From assembly GCF_003352005.1 (NCBI RefSeq), contig NZ_CP024848.1, positions 3,667,001-3,731,000 on the forward strand: a stretch of DNA of 64,000 nt. The letters run 5' to 3'. Numbering within the stretch: the stretch's first letter is position 1; every line of letters starts with the position of its first letter. This stretch comes from Oceanobacillus zhaokaii. Lineage in GTDB: Bacteria; Bacillota; Bacilli; Bacillales; Amphibacillaceae. Positions 18,881 through 27,646 of the stretch are shown here, piece by piece. Under the pieces are notes generated by a model, which did not search any database, was not told the origin of the DNA, and saw only the letters and a list, made by a program, of their open reading frames with translations. Position numbers and translations under genes: made by a program.

Positions 18881-20599
18881 TTATTCCTCAGCAAGATATG
18901 CCCACTTAAACTGCACTCCACCAAGTCCTGATACTTCTAAATCCTTCACATAATCTTGGCTCAGCCATGAATTAGTATAGAAGTAAACTGGAGCGATTGG
19001 CATATCCTCCATAAAGATTGCTTCCGCTTGTTTTAAGATTTCTTTACGTGCATCTGGATCTATTTCTGTTCTTGATTGTTCTATCAGATCTGAGTATTCT
19101 TCATCTTCCCAGTTCGTATAGTTGTTTCCACCGACAGATTGGAAAATCTCGATAAAGTTAATCGCATCGTTAAAGTCGGCAAGCCAGCCCATACGACCTG
19201 TTTGGAAATTCCCTGATCCCATACTATCAAGGTAAACATTCCATTCTTCATTATTCAGAGTTACCTCAACACCCAAATTCTGTCTCCACATATCTTGTAC
19301 AGCTTGAGCAATTGCTGCATGTGCTTCACTCGTATTATAGGAAAGGCTAATTGCTGGCAGTTCTTCCAATCCTAATTCTTCTAATCCAGTTGCTAAATAC
19401 TCTTTCGCCGTTTCCACATCATTATCCTTAAAGTATCCTTCTTCACTCTCCTCCCAAATCGATGGAGGAACAAGTGCCATTGCTGGAATTTCCTCACGTT
19501 GCGTAATACTTTGAACAATACCTTCACGATTTATCGATAGGGCAAATGCCTTCCTGATATTTACATTATTAAACGGCTCTGCCTCAGTATTAAATGCATA
19601 ATAATAAACACCAGCTAGTGGCGAAATATTTAATGATCCATCCGCTTTTAATGACGGTATTGCTGATAATGGCAGCGCGTCTGTTGGATCTCCAGCCCAG
19701 TCTAATTCCCCATTATTAAACATCTCTAAAGAAGTATTTTCATCATCAATCATGTACATATTAATTGTTTCTAATTTTACAGTATCTGCATCCCAATATT
19801 CAGTGTTCTTCTTAAGTACGATTTGATCTTTATGTGCCCATGATTCGATTAAAAACGGTCCATTGGTAACGTACGTATCCGTTACATTTTGCGCCCAGTC
19901 AGCTGCACCTTCAACTACTTTTTGGTTGACTGGATAGTAAGTATAGAAAGCAGTAAGATCTAGGAAATAAGGCGTTGGTTGTTCAAGTACGACTTCTAAC
20001 GTCTTTTCATCTTTTGCAGTGACGCCTACATCATCGATTGAAGCACCTTCTTCTTTCGCAGCTTGTGCTCCTTTAATGATATACAATTGGTACGCATAAT
20101 CTGTATCCGCGTTATCTGGATTTAATACCCATTTCCACGCATATTCAAAGTCGCCAGCTGTTACTGGATCACCATTTGACCACACTGCATCTTCACGTAT
20201 ATGGAATGTATACGTTAACAAATCATCAGAGACTTCGTAGGATTCAGCCATTGCTTCCTCTACTTCACCATCTTGGTTAATTCTCATAAGTCCTTCGAAA
20301 ATTTGATCGAGTACAGCACCTGAAGTTGTATCTGAAGCAAGACCAGGATGCAATGAAGGTGGCTCTGTTCTAATATTTATATCAAATGTTTGGTCTGCGG
20401 CAAGGCCATCTCCGCCTGCTGAGGCTTCTGCATCTTCTTCTGTACCCTCTGTATCTTCTGATTCTGCAGGTTCTTCCGTATTACCATCGTCAGTTCCACC
20501 TTCGTCACTATCTGCTGGCTCATCTCCACTACAAGCAGCTAGCAGGACTCCCAATGCAAGTAATAAAGCTAAAAGCAATGACCAACTCTTCCACTTCAT
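18881..20599 (-). CDS. oppA: Oligopeptide-binding lipoprotein OppA (operon 1)
   Basis: A peptide-binding lipoprotein anchored outside the membrane, 572 residues. Lipobox L-L-A-A-C23 follows an 18-residue hydrophobic stretch, then a very acidic Asp/Glu/Gly-rich linker (about 24-68). The SBP_bac_5 domain contains the family signature AESYEVSDDLLTYTFHIRED and DPVTAGDFEYAW. First gene of oppABCDF. The strong acidity fits a salt-tolerant organism. Which peptides it takes cannot be read from the sequence. Confidence 0.92.
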   Translation of the reverse strand: MKWKSWSLLLALLLALGVLLAACSGDEPADSDEGGTDDGNTEEPAESEDTEGTEEDAEASAGGDGLAADQTFDINIRTEPPSLHPGLASDTTSGAVLDQIFEGLMRINQDGEVEEAMAESYEVSDDLLTYTFHIREDAVWSNGDPVTAGDFEYAWKWVLNPDNADTDYAYQLYIIKGAQAAKEEGASIDDVGVTAKDEKTLEVVLEQPTPYFLDLTAFYTYYPVNQKVVEGAADWAQNVTDTYVTNGPFLIESWAHKDQIVLKKNTEYWDADTVKLETINMYMIDDENTSLEMFNNGELDWAGDPTDALPLSAIPSLKADGSLNISPLAGVYYYAFNTEAEPFNNVNIRKAFALSINREGIVQSITQREEIPAMALVPPSIWEESEEGYFKDNDVETAKEYLATGLEELGLEELPAISLSYNTSEAHAAIAQAVQDMWRQNLGVEVTLNNEEWNVYLDSMGSGNFQTGRMGWLADFNDAINFIEIFQSVGGNNYTNWEDEEYSDLIEQSRTEIDPDARKEILKQAEAIFMEDMPIAPVYFYTNSWLSQDYVKDLEVSGLGGVQFKWAYLAEE

Positions 20600-20666
20600 T
20601 CTTTTGACCCCTCTCTATTCACCTCTATTTTATTTAACAGATAATTCCAAATTACCTGTGATAGCT

Positions 20667-20694
20667 ATTATACTATTATCTCGGAATATATCAA
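20667..20694 (-). promoter_or_regulatory. Promoter of opp operon 1
   Basis: On the minus strand TTGATA (20694-20689), 16 bp, TATAAT (20672-20667). It lies about 70 bases before oppA. Confidence 0.65.
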
Positions 20695-20929
20695 CAGAAT
20701 TTTATAAAAGTTCATAAAATAAAGTTTTGTCGTTATTAATCGCATATTGTTAATATTGTATAAACATCCGTTTAGTTGAATAATAGATTGAAGATGTTTT
20801 CTATAGATTGTTGCTTTGCAAGAGTATCACCATGTTTCAAGGTGACATTATTCGTTGTATTTTAGGGGGGGAAGTTATTTAATACTATCTGCCAGGTGAT
20901 GAATGGTAATTCGAAGTTAATATAAACTG

Positions 20930-21050
20930 CGAACTATCGCAATGTCGATTTCCACAGGCAAAGCGGTCTGATACCGCAAGAGCCTCTTGTCCTCCGCTAA
21001 AATCAACCCCATGATAGAGGTGATGCCATCATAACTTATAGCAAGAAAGA
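20930..21050. repeat. R2 block next to R1 copy B
   Basis: A second repeated block beginning AACTGCGAACTA, with CGATTTCC, GCGGTCTGA and TCCTCCGCT. A related block at 57336-57500 also sits just before an R1 copy in the same order, so R2 and R1 may move or decay as one compound element. The remainder of the gap 20700-20930 is A+T-rich with no gene seen. Confidence 0.55.
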
Positions 21051-21082
21051 TAAAACACATAACAGTCGCACAACCCAGCGGA

Positions 21083-21188
21083 GGAAATACACGGAGACTC
21101 CTGCGGGAGGAAAGGCCTCGGTGAGACTACGAAGTGCGTTAGCACAAGGAGGCTCACCTGCCGCCCGCGGAAAGCGTAGTGTATTTCC
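21083..21188 (+). repeat. R1 repeat, copy B (reference short copy)
   Basis: 106 bp with nested pairing: outer arms GGAAATACAC/GTGTATTTCC (21083-21092, 21179-21188), GCGGG/CCCGC (21103-21107, 21164-21168), GGTGAG/CTCACC (21120-21125, 21153-21158) and an apical GTGC-GTTA-GCAC hairpin (21134-21145). Flanks are GCGGA and GGAGCG. It lies in the gap between opp operon 1 and the DUF1002 gene. Confidence 0.9.
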
Positions 21189-21317
21189 GGAGCGAATGGT
21201 CCGAGTGCATTTGATATCCTAGGCTATTGCATCCTATATTAATAGCAACAAGCAATGATTTAAGTGGTGCATTTGAAAGTAAGTTAGAATTGGTTATTGC
21301 CATAATCTTATCCATAA

Positions 21318-21340
21318 TAAAAAGGACTCCATTAGAGTCC
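21318..21340 (-). terminator. Terminator of the DUF1002 gene
   Basis: GGACTC (21324-21329) and GAGTCC (21335-21340) form the stem; on the minus strand it is followed by a T run. It lies 18 bases after the stop codon. Confidence 0.8.
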
Positions 21341-21358
21341 CTTTATCAATCTCTCAGT

Positions 21359-22288
21359 TTATTTGAACAATCCACCAAAGAAATTGCTTATTCCTTGGAA
21401 CATTTCACTGAAGAAGTTTGCTACTTTTTCCCAGAAACCAGCATCTAAACCTAGTTCATTTGCTTTATCAGAAATAGAAGAAGCAATATCTTCAAGTTGG
21501 GTTTTTACTGCGCCAAAATCGATATCGATGTTACGCATCTTATCAAATAAATCTATCAGCATTTGTCGATCTGCTTCATTTAATGTGATTTCTAGATTTT
21601 GTAATTGTTCGCTGACGATTTGTTCTACATCTTCTCTTGTTGCTGGGTTTTGATCAGCAATCATTTGCTTAATCTCTGTTAATAATTGACTTACCTTCTC
21701 TTGTGACATACCTTCATTATCAGCTAGGCTTGTTGCTACTCCGAGCTCTTCATTTGCAATTTCCATTCGCTCCTTATCCAGCTCTACCCCTTCTGCATCA
21801 TATGCCTTGTAAATCCCAGTTAATGCAGAATGTCCTGATACCTTAACTGGAGAAACGACATCGACCGTTGCATCAGATACACCAGCTGTTAATAGAGCAT
21901 TAGCATACATGTCGCTCGATACTTCTGTAATATTTTCAGGAGTAACAATATTAATTGTCAACCCATTTCCTTCTTCCTGACGCACAATTTTTGCTGAAGA
22001 AAACAATCTGGCATTTGCATCACCATTGATATAATTTACTACATCCTGCCCAGTAACATCGTATTCTACCACTGATTCAGGATCGTTAACTTCTAATTTC
22101 TCACGCACTTCACTTCGTTGCTCTTCTGACAATGTGCCACCGTAAACAACTATTGGCGGTCCTAATTTTTCATTAATAGAATCTACATCCGTCGGACCTG
22201 AAGCTGCATATACAGGTATCGATAATCCTAATAGAATACTAGCGATAATAACTAGTGAAATAATCTTTTTCAAATTTAATTTCATCAT
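21359..22288 (-). CDS. ypuA: Secreted DUF1002 family protein (YpuA-like)
   Basis: 309 residues with a signal peptide ending near AYA-AS (about residues 27-30), then a DUF1002 domain: a GPPIVVYGGTLSEEQ start, a mixed alpha/beta region to about residue 170, and a long, charged, probably coiled helical region to 280. The last 20 residues are Phe/Gly-rich and amphipathic, which could touch the membrane. Function is unknown; in Bacillus this family has been linked to the cell envelope. AAGGAG lies before ATG 22288. It is a single gene with its own terminator. Confidence 0.8.
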   Translation of the reverse strand: MMKLNLKKIISLVIIASILLGLSIPVYAASGPTDVDSINEKLGPPIVVYGGTLSEEQRSEVREKLEVNDPESVVEYDVTGQDVVNYINGDANARLFSSAKIVRQEEGNGLTINIVTPENITEVSSDMYANALLTAGVSDATVDVVSPVKVSGHSALTGIYKAYDAEGVELDKERMEIANEELGVATSLADNEGMSQEKVSQLLTEIKQMIADQNPATREDVEQIVSEQLQNLEITLNEADRQMLIDLFDKMRNIDIDFGAVKTQLEDIASSISDKANELGLDAGFWEKVANFFSEMFQGISNFFGGLFK

Positions 22289-22530
22289 ATCTTATTCTCC
22301 TTATAAATCGTCATTTTCAGGTTACTAAGTCAATAATTAATAAACTTTAAGTTGATTCCTATTTATTATAACCTTTTCGTAACTTTATGGATATTTTTTT
22401 CTCCATTATACATCCTATGGTTGTTAATAAAGCCCTGTCATATCAAGTTTGAGCATATAACTTCCAATAATGTTTCGAGTACAGTATATTTAGGGTATCG
22501 AAGTATATTTTAGAAAGGAAGGCGGGTCCA

Positions 22531-23790
22531 ATTACTGATTCATCACAAGCTGTTAAACGTAATTTAGCAATCATGTGGTTTGCTAACTTTTTTGTTTCTG
22601 GAAGTATGACAATGGTTATTCCGTTTATCTCCTTATATATTAGCTCCTTTGGTCATTTCTCCGCTTCATATGTTCAAACATGGTCAGGTCTGACTTTTGC
22701 TGTGACGTTCGTTACCGCTTTTATCTTTGCACCAATCTGGGGAAGGATTGGCGATAAATTTGGCCGAAAGAATATTTTGATTATCTCTGCCACTGGGATT
22801 GGTATTTCTGTTTTCTTAATGGGGTTTGCCACATCGGTATGGCAGCTTTTTTTGTTGCGCCTATTAATGGGAATAGTAACAGGATTTATCCCGATGTCCC
22901 AAGCGTTTATTTCGACACAAACACCGAAAGAAGTTGCTGGAAAAGTACTTGGAACACTACAAACTGGCGGTGTTACCGGCTCACTAATTGGGCCAATGCT
23001 GGGTGGAGTACTAGCGGACACTTTTGGGTATGCGAATTCATTCAAATGGGTCTCTATAACAATATTCTTATCCGCATTGCTCGTTTTATTTGGTGTAAAG
23101 GAAATTAAAGTTAAATTGTCTGCAGATAAGCGAGATTATAAGAATTATTCCAGTAAAGATGTTGTTAAGCATATTTTTCAGAAGCCCACATTGCTGGTCG
23201 TATTATTGTTATCTGCACTAGTACAAATAGCAAACTTTAGTATTCAGCCAATCCTATCGCTATTTGTCGAAGAAATTCATGGCCCAGTTAATATCGCCTT
23301 TTTCGCTGGTATTGCATTTTCTGCTGCTGGTTTAGGTAATCTATTTATGGCAAGGAACTGGGGCAAGCTCGGAGATAGAATTGGGCATATCAAAATTCTA
23401 ACCCTTCTCTTGCTTTTATCAGGAATCGTTTATCTTCCAGGTGCATTTGTTACGGGTATTTGGCAACTAGTAATGCTGCGATTTTTATTAGGAGTAACAA
23501 TGGGTGGGATTATTCCAGCACGAATCGCTTATATTAGAGAAGCTGCACCACTCTCCATGCAGGGTGAGGTTCTTGGGTATAACACAAGCTTGCGATTTTT
23601 AGGAAATGTTATTGGTCCAGCAATGGGTGGTATTATCGCTGCAGCATTTGGTTTTTCTGCGGTATTCTTTGTGACAAGCATACTACTTATCATCTGTGGG
23701 CTTATTATGTTATTTACTTGGTATCGATTTGAACATACATCTAAGAAATCACACTCATTTTCGACTCGGCACCATGCTAGACAAGAGTAA
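22531..23790 (+). CDS. MFS multidrug-type efflux transporter, probable ATT start
   Basis: A 12-helix major facilitator transporter of about 420 residues. Motif A is visible as GRIGDKFGRKN after helix 2 and again as G-K-L-G-D-R-I-G-H in the second half. The first ATG (22573) has no ribosome site. A good one (AAAGGAAGGCGGG, about 22514-22526) lies further up, and the only start-like codon at the right distance is ATT 22531, giving an N-terminus ITDSSQAVKRNLAIMWF that fits homologues beginning before the first helix. If ATT is wrong the gene starts at 22573. The substrate is unknown. Confidence 0.8.
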   Translation: MTDSSQAVKRNLAIMWFANFFVSGSMTMVIPFISLYISSFGHFSASYVQTWSGLTFAVTFVTAFIFAPIWGRIGDKFGRKNILIISATGIGISVFLMGFATSVWQLFLLRLLMGIVTGFIPMSQAFISTQTPKEVAGKVLGTLQTGGVTGSLIGPMLGGVLADTFGYANSFKWVSITIFLSALLVLFGVKEIKVKLSADKRDYKNYSSKDVVKHIFQKPTLLVVLLLSALVQIANFSIQPILSLFVEEIHGPVNIAFFAGIAFSAAGLGNLFMARNWGKLGDRIGHIKILTLLLLLSGIVYLPGAFVTGIWQLVMLRFLLGVTMGGIIPARIAYIREAAPLSMQGEVLGYNTSLRFLGNVIGPAMGGIIAAAFGFSAVFFVTSILLIICGLIMLFTWYRFEHTSKKSHSFSTRHHARQE

Positions 23791-23794
23791 GTAT

Positions 23795-23834
23795 AAAGGA
23801 AGCACGCTGTCATATGTGCGGCGTGCTTCCTTTT
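23795..23834 (+). terminator. Terminator of the MFS gene
   Basis: GGAAGCACGC pairs perfectly with GCGTGCTTCC and is followed by TTTTCTTTTT. It starts 5 bases after the stop and lies between converging genes. Confidence 0.85.
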
Positions 23835-23880
23835 CTTTTTTCATCTTTATTCTACAATATTCCCCAGGAAATATCAGTTG

Positions 23881-25053
23881 TTACAAGCTTGCTTGAAAGA
23901 TGGCAAGAGAATCCTGTTTATTAAGTTTTTTAAACCCACCGTATTCTGCACTCATCGTAACTGTCTTTTCTGCCATGGATTCTACCGAGCTTTCATCAAT
24001 ATCATAATCAGTCAATGATGCTGGTGCTCCAATGCTTGTCCAAAACGCTCGCAATTGATTAATTCCTTCAAGAGCAACCTCTTCATCTGACTTTCCAGTT
24101 GGATCAACATTAAACACTCGAACAGCAAGCTGTTTAAAGCGTGGTGCATTATCGTCGTCAAGAACATGCTTCATCCAGTTCGGGAAGATGATTGCTAGCC
24201 CGCCACCATGTGGAATATCATGTACTGCGGAAACGGCATGCTCTAAATTATGTGAAGCCCAATCACCAGAGAAGCCAATATTTAGCATATTATTTAATGC
24301 TAGCGTTCCACTAAGCATAATGGTTTCCCGATGCTCATAGCTTTCCAAATTGTCGAGTAGTTTTGGCGCTGTTTCGATTATGGTTGTCAAAATACCCTCA
24401 CAGAATCGATCTTGAACCTTCGTATTGGTTGCCTGATGGAAGTAATGTTCTAATACATGTGACATCATGTCGACTATCCCATAGATTGTTTGGTCACGTG
24501 GAACAGAAATAGTATGCATTGGATCGAGAATAGAAAATTTCGGAAAGGTATACGGTCTAAGCCCCCAGCCATATTTTTCATTTGTTTCCCAATTTGTAAT
24601 AACAGAGCTGGCATTCATTTCTGAACCTGTTGCAGCTAGCGTCAATACCGTACCAAATGGCAGGGCATCTTCAGCACGCGCTTTTCTAGTAATAATATCC
24701 CACATATCTATGTCAGTTTTAGCACCAACAGCGATTGCTTTCGTACAATCTATTGTACTTCCGCCGCCAACAGCTAAGATAACATCGATATTCTCATTTT
24801 TACAAATCTCGACACCCTTACGAACGGTTGAAATTCTCGGGTTTGGCTCTACTCCAGATAATTCAAATATTACTGCATCCATTTCTTCTAATTTTTTCAT
24901 TATGTTATCGTAAATACCATTTTGCTTAATACTTCCTCCGCCATAAACGACGAGTACTCTTTTCCCATACTGTTCAATTTCACTTGGTAAAGCATCTAAT
25001 TGACCTTTGCCGAATATTAATTTTGTAGGATTGTAATAAGTAAAATTATCCAT
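23881..25053 (-). CDS. Iron-containing alcohol dehydrogenase (BdhA/YugJ type)
   Basis: Reduces aldehydes or oxidises primary alcohols with NAD(P)H. Group III (iron-dependent) dehydrogenase, 390 residues as usual. GGGST near residue 98 binds the nucleotide; metal ligands are expected at D (VDMMSH), H in HVLEHY, and the two His in HDIPHGGG. The N-terminus [17 protein letters not shown] is that of butanol dehydrogenase/YugJ/YqhD proteins. It lies 13 bases after ridA on the same strand, likely one operon. Confidence 0.9.
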   Translation of the reverse strand: MDNFTYYNPTKLIFGKGQLDALPSEIEQYGKRVLVVYGGGSIKQNGIYDNIMKKLEEMDAVIFELSGVEPNPRISTVRKGVEICKNENIDVILAVGGGSTIDCTKAIAVGAKTDIDMWDIITRKARAEDALPFGTVLTLAATGSEMNASSVITNWETNEKYGWGLRPYTFPKFSILDPMHTISVPRDQTIYGIVDMMSHVLEHYFHQATNTKVQDRFCEGILTTIIETAPKLLDNLESYEHRETIMLSGTLALNNMLNIGFSGDWASHNLEHAVSAVHDIPHGGGLAIIFPNWMKHVLDDDNAPRFKQLAVRVFNVDPTGKSDEEVALEGINQLRAFWTSIGAPASLTDYDIDESSVESMAEKTVTMSAEYGGFKKLNKQDSLAIFQASL

Positions 25054-25066
25054 AAGAGCTTACCTC

Positions 25067-25444
25067 CTATTTAGTATATGCTACAACATCCATCTCAACT
25101 AGTACATCCTTCGGTAAACGGCTAACTTCCACTGTTGCGCGTGCAGGATATGGTTCTGTTAAAAATTCTCCATAAATTTCATTAACTGTTGCAAAATGTT
25201 CCATTGAAGCTAAATAAATAGTGAATTTCACTACACTTGAAAAATCAGTACCTGCTTCGGCTAAAATAGCTTGCAGGTTTTTCAACACTTGCTCTGTTTG
25301 ATTTTCAATTCCTTCAACTACCTCAGAAGTTTCTGGGTTAATAGGAATTTGACCTGAAACATAAACGAAATCCCCTGCTGCGATCGCTTGTGAATATGGC
25401 CCAATTGCTGCTGGTGCTTTGTCTGTTTGAATTGCTTTTACCAT
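25067..25444 (-). CDS. ridA: RidA family enamine/imine deaminase
   Basis: Removes reactive 2-aminoacrylate and related imines by hydrolysis to keto acids and ammonia. 125 residues, a trimer in the family. IGPYSQA, VYVSGQIP, and the catalytic Arg in YPARATVEV with the end PKDVLVEMDVVA are all present, so the deaminase residues are intact. TAAGGAGGAATTCTA precedes ATG 25444. It is upstream of the alcohol dehydrogenase gene. An R3 repeat begins only about 30 bases upstream, so its promoter must lie within or across that repeat. Confidence 0.93.
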   Translation of the reverse strand: MVKAIQTDKAPAAIGPYSQAIAAGDFVYVSGQIPINPETSEVVEGIENQTEQVLKNLQAILAEAGTDFSSVVKFTIYLASMEHFATVNEIYGEFLTEPYPARATVEVSRLPKDVLVEMDVVAYTK

Positions 25445-25474
25445 TAGAATTCCTCCTTAAATTTTCTTTAAGTG

Positions 25475-25777
25475 CTTGTTCAAAAGGGAGGATAAAAAGG
25501 ACCGCGTCGGCTAAGTTCGCAACGTCCTGGGACTGCGATTAATCGCCCCATCAAAAACATTTGTTGCGACGCCGACACTAGCCCGTCCTGGGCGTCGAAA
25601 GTTCGAGGCGGCGTAGCTCCCCGCAACGGGCTTCCACAGGATGTGGTGACTTCTACGTTTGTCCACAGGACGTGGACGGTTTTAGTAGAAGTTCCTTGAC
25701 TGTTTTAGCGTGAGTAGCGGAAAAGCAAGCCAACTAGAAACATCGATGTGTCATTTTTACCGGACTTTTTGAACTTT
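25475..25777 (+). repeat. R3 repeat, copy 1
   Basis: About 300 bp, clearly richer in G+C than its surroundings, with inverted ends TTCAAAAG and CTTTTTGAA. Shared blocks with the copy at 58400-58624 (opposite strand) are AGGATAAAAAGG, GGCGGCGTAGCT, ACGGGCTT, ACTTCTA, GTCCACAGGA and ACATCGATGTTTC (read in one direction). No open reading frame of note. The inverted ends and dispersed copies fit a non-coding mobile element of MITE kind. Confidence 0.7.
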
Positions 25778-25799
25778 CTCTTTAATCATATCATTATGT

Positions 25800-26432
25800 T
25801 TATAATTCTACAGCTAATACATCCCGATATGCCATTACAGATTTAACATAATAAATATCCCCATAACATGCATCGTACTCTTTAGCTTCTTCACGTAAGC
25901 ATCGATAAATACTCTTATCTGGTGCATTTTGATACATTTCCTGTGAGAAATCGATTGCAATTTCTTGTGTATAACCTCCTGTTTGTTCTAGAACATAATG
26001 AATAAAACCGAGCCCAAAGTTATACGATTGAATTGCTAATTTCAAATCACCATTAGCATCCTCTATTACTTTTGAAAAATAATAGACTCCTTGTTTAATA
26101 GACAGTTCAGGATCGTCGATACAACCTATTTCTCCACAGTAGCTTTCCGATGATTGCATTGGATCATTTCCTCTGCCACCAGATTCCTGCATCATAATTG
26201 CTAACAGCACATCCACATAATCAGCAATGCCATGTTCTTCTGCATACTTATCCACAAGTGGACGATAATTATATACCTCATCCGATATTCGGGGACCTGG
26301 ATTAACTGCTTCATGCTTCGTATCATAGTTAACCATCGATATTATGGATATAACAAAAAAAACGCCAAATAGCAGGATCATAGTTATAAATGATTGAAAT
26401 AAAGCTTTCTTCAACGTCTTCTTACGCTTCAT
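25800..26432 (-). CDS. Membrane-anchored lysozyme-like wall hydrolase
   Basis: 210 residues: basic start, one membrane helix (about 12-34), then a lysozyme-like (CwlT/Slt-type) domain. AIMMQESGGRGNDPMQSSE holds the catalytic Glu and the usual Gly-rich follow-up, and IKQGVYYF and IQSYNFGLGFI are typical of this group. It should cut glycan strands outside the cell. CwlT in B. subtilis is part of a conjugative element, but no other transfer gene is present here, so this is a chromosomal version. The start is ATG 26432. Confidence 0.82.
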   Translation of the reverse strand: MKRKKTLKKALFQSFITMILLFGVFFVISIISMVNYDTKHEAVNPGPRISDEVYNYRPLVDKYAEEHGIADYVDVLLAIMMQESGGRGNDPMQSSESYCGEIGCIDDPELSIKQGVYYFSKVIEDANGDLKLAIQSYNFGLGFIHYVLEQTGGYTQEIAIDFSQEMYQNAPDKSIYRCLREEAKEYDACYGDIYYVKSVMAYRDVLAVEL

Positions 26433-26631
26433 TCGCTATCTTTCCCTTTACTTTCTAAGTTTTCTTCCGCATAACTTGTATCATTTGACTATAAATTTAT
26501 ATATGCTAATTATAACATGCATGAATTTTCTTTTACTATTAGACTGGCGACCTATATTACAGATTTACTTGGGAAAAATAATTGAGTGCCTGCTCTACCT
26601 TTATTGAAGCAACATCACTTATATAGAGTAA

Positions 26632-26766
26632 ATATCCACATAACATCTATTGCAGAATGATTCATTTATTAACAATGATAAGAATATTCATCTTTTATCC
26701 ACATTTTTATACACTTATCCCCATAAAGGTAACGAATAATCACAAATTACCAACAAGTTATCCACT
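26632..26766 (+). other. Cluster of DnaA-box-like sequences
   Basis: Five 9-mers in 135 bp, all in one orientation: ATATCCACA (26632), TTATCCACA (26695, perfect), TTATACACT (26707), TTATCCCCA (26715) and TTATCCACT (26758). The surroundings are A+T-rich. No replication gene is near, so this is more likely a DnaA-binding cluster than an origin. The rest of the 550-base gap 26433-26983 contains no gene that I can see. Confidence 0.6.
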
Positions 26767-26890
26767 TAAATAGGTGGCATGGAAGATACCCAGCCACCTT
26801 TATTCACATTTTTTTACTCCCCATCAGCCTTTAGTAATTTATCTTCATTCGATCTTCCTTTGATACCGTAAAATGTCAATAGATGAAAAT

Positions 26891-26949
26891 CCTTAATTTT
26901 TTATATTCTCATCACAAAATGACACCTGAAAAATTAAGGAAAGATTCTT
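26891..26949. repeat. Perfect 11 bp inverted repeat with overlapping dyad
   Basis: CCTTAATTTTT (26891-26901) and AAAAATTAAGG (26939-26949) face each other over 37 bases. A second dyad, CACCTG (26933-26938) with CAGGTG (26965-26970), overlaps it. Both lie just after the stop of the glnP-like gene, and alternative folding here could end that operon, but neither has a good T run. Confidence 0.45.
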
Positions 26950-26983
26950 CCCCCCAGGTGCCGAATCCGTATGAAAGTCAACA

Positions 26984-27634
26984 TCATGTATGCTTGAGCT
27001 CTAGTCGTCTTGCAATCAAAGATAATATATAGTTTACAATGAAGTATATTACAGCAATTAATATGAAGATTGGAATTACATAATGTATGTTTTGAGCTTG
27101 AATAATTTTTGCATGATGAAGCATTTCAGGTAACGAAATGATAACCGCAAGTGATGTATCCTTTAACAGGGAGATAAATTGACTGACAAGATTCGGTACC
27201 ATTCGTCTCAATGCTTGTGGCAGAATGACTTTTTGCAATGCTTGCAAATACGTGAGGCCTGAGGACCGTGCTGCTTCCATTTGTCCTTTTTCAATTGAAT
27301 TCAATCCTCCTCTGACAATTTCAGCAATCATGGACGATTCAAAAACAACTAAAGCGATAATGGCTGAAACGGTGATACTCAGGTTAATACCAATCTCAGG
27401 CAATGCTAAATATGTAAACAGTATAATTAACAGAAGCGGCAAATTTCGAATTGTTTCAACGATAACAACGACTATTTGTGATATGACAGGTACCTTGGAG
27501 AAACGAATAGTTCCAAGTATCCCGCCGATGATAAAGCTAAAAATAATAGCAATAACCGCCACTTTTAATGTCACATAAAATCCTTGCATTAAAAATGCTA
27601 AATTATCTAGCGAATATGCGCCGACAAAATCCAT
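26984..27634 (-). CDS. glnP: Glutamine/polar amino acid ABC permease GlnP
   Basis: One of two membrane subunits of a polar amino acid importer, 216 residues, about five helices. The EAA loop (MEAARSSGLTYLQALQKVILPQA) is complete. AGGAGG lies close to ATG 27634, 12 bases after glnM ends. The gene order ATPase, binding protein, permease, permease is that of B. subtilis glnQHMP. The true ligand could be glutamine, glutamate or aspartate. Confidence 0.88.
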   Translation of the reverse strand: MDFVGAYSLDNLAFLMQGFYVTLKVAVIAIIFSFIIGGILGTIRFSKVPVISQIVVVIVETIRNLPLLLIILFTYLALPEIGINLSITVSAIIALVVFESSMIAEIVRGGLNSIEKGQMEAARSSGLTYLQALQKVILPQALRRMVPNLVSQFISLLKDTSLAVIISLPEMLHHAKIIQAQNIHYVIPIFILIAVIYFIVNYILSLIARRLELKHT

Positions 27635-27646
27635 TTTTCCCCCTCC

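Noticed and set aside
26632..26766. Chromosomal or plasmid replication origin
   Set aside because: No dnaA, dnaN or rep gene is near and no DNA-unwinding AT 13-mer array is evident; a DnaA-binding cluster is the modest reading.
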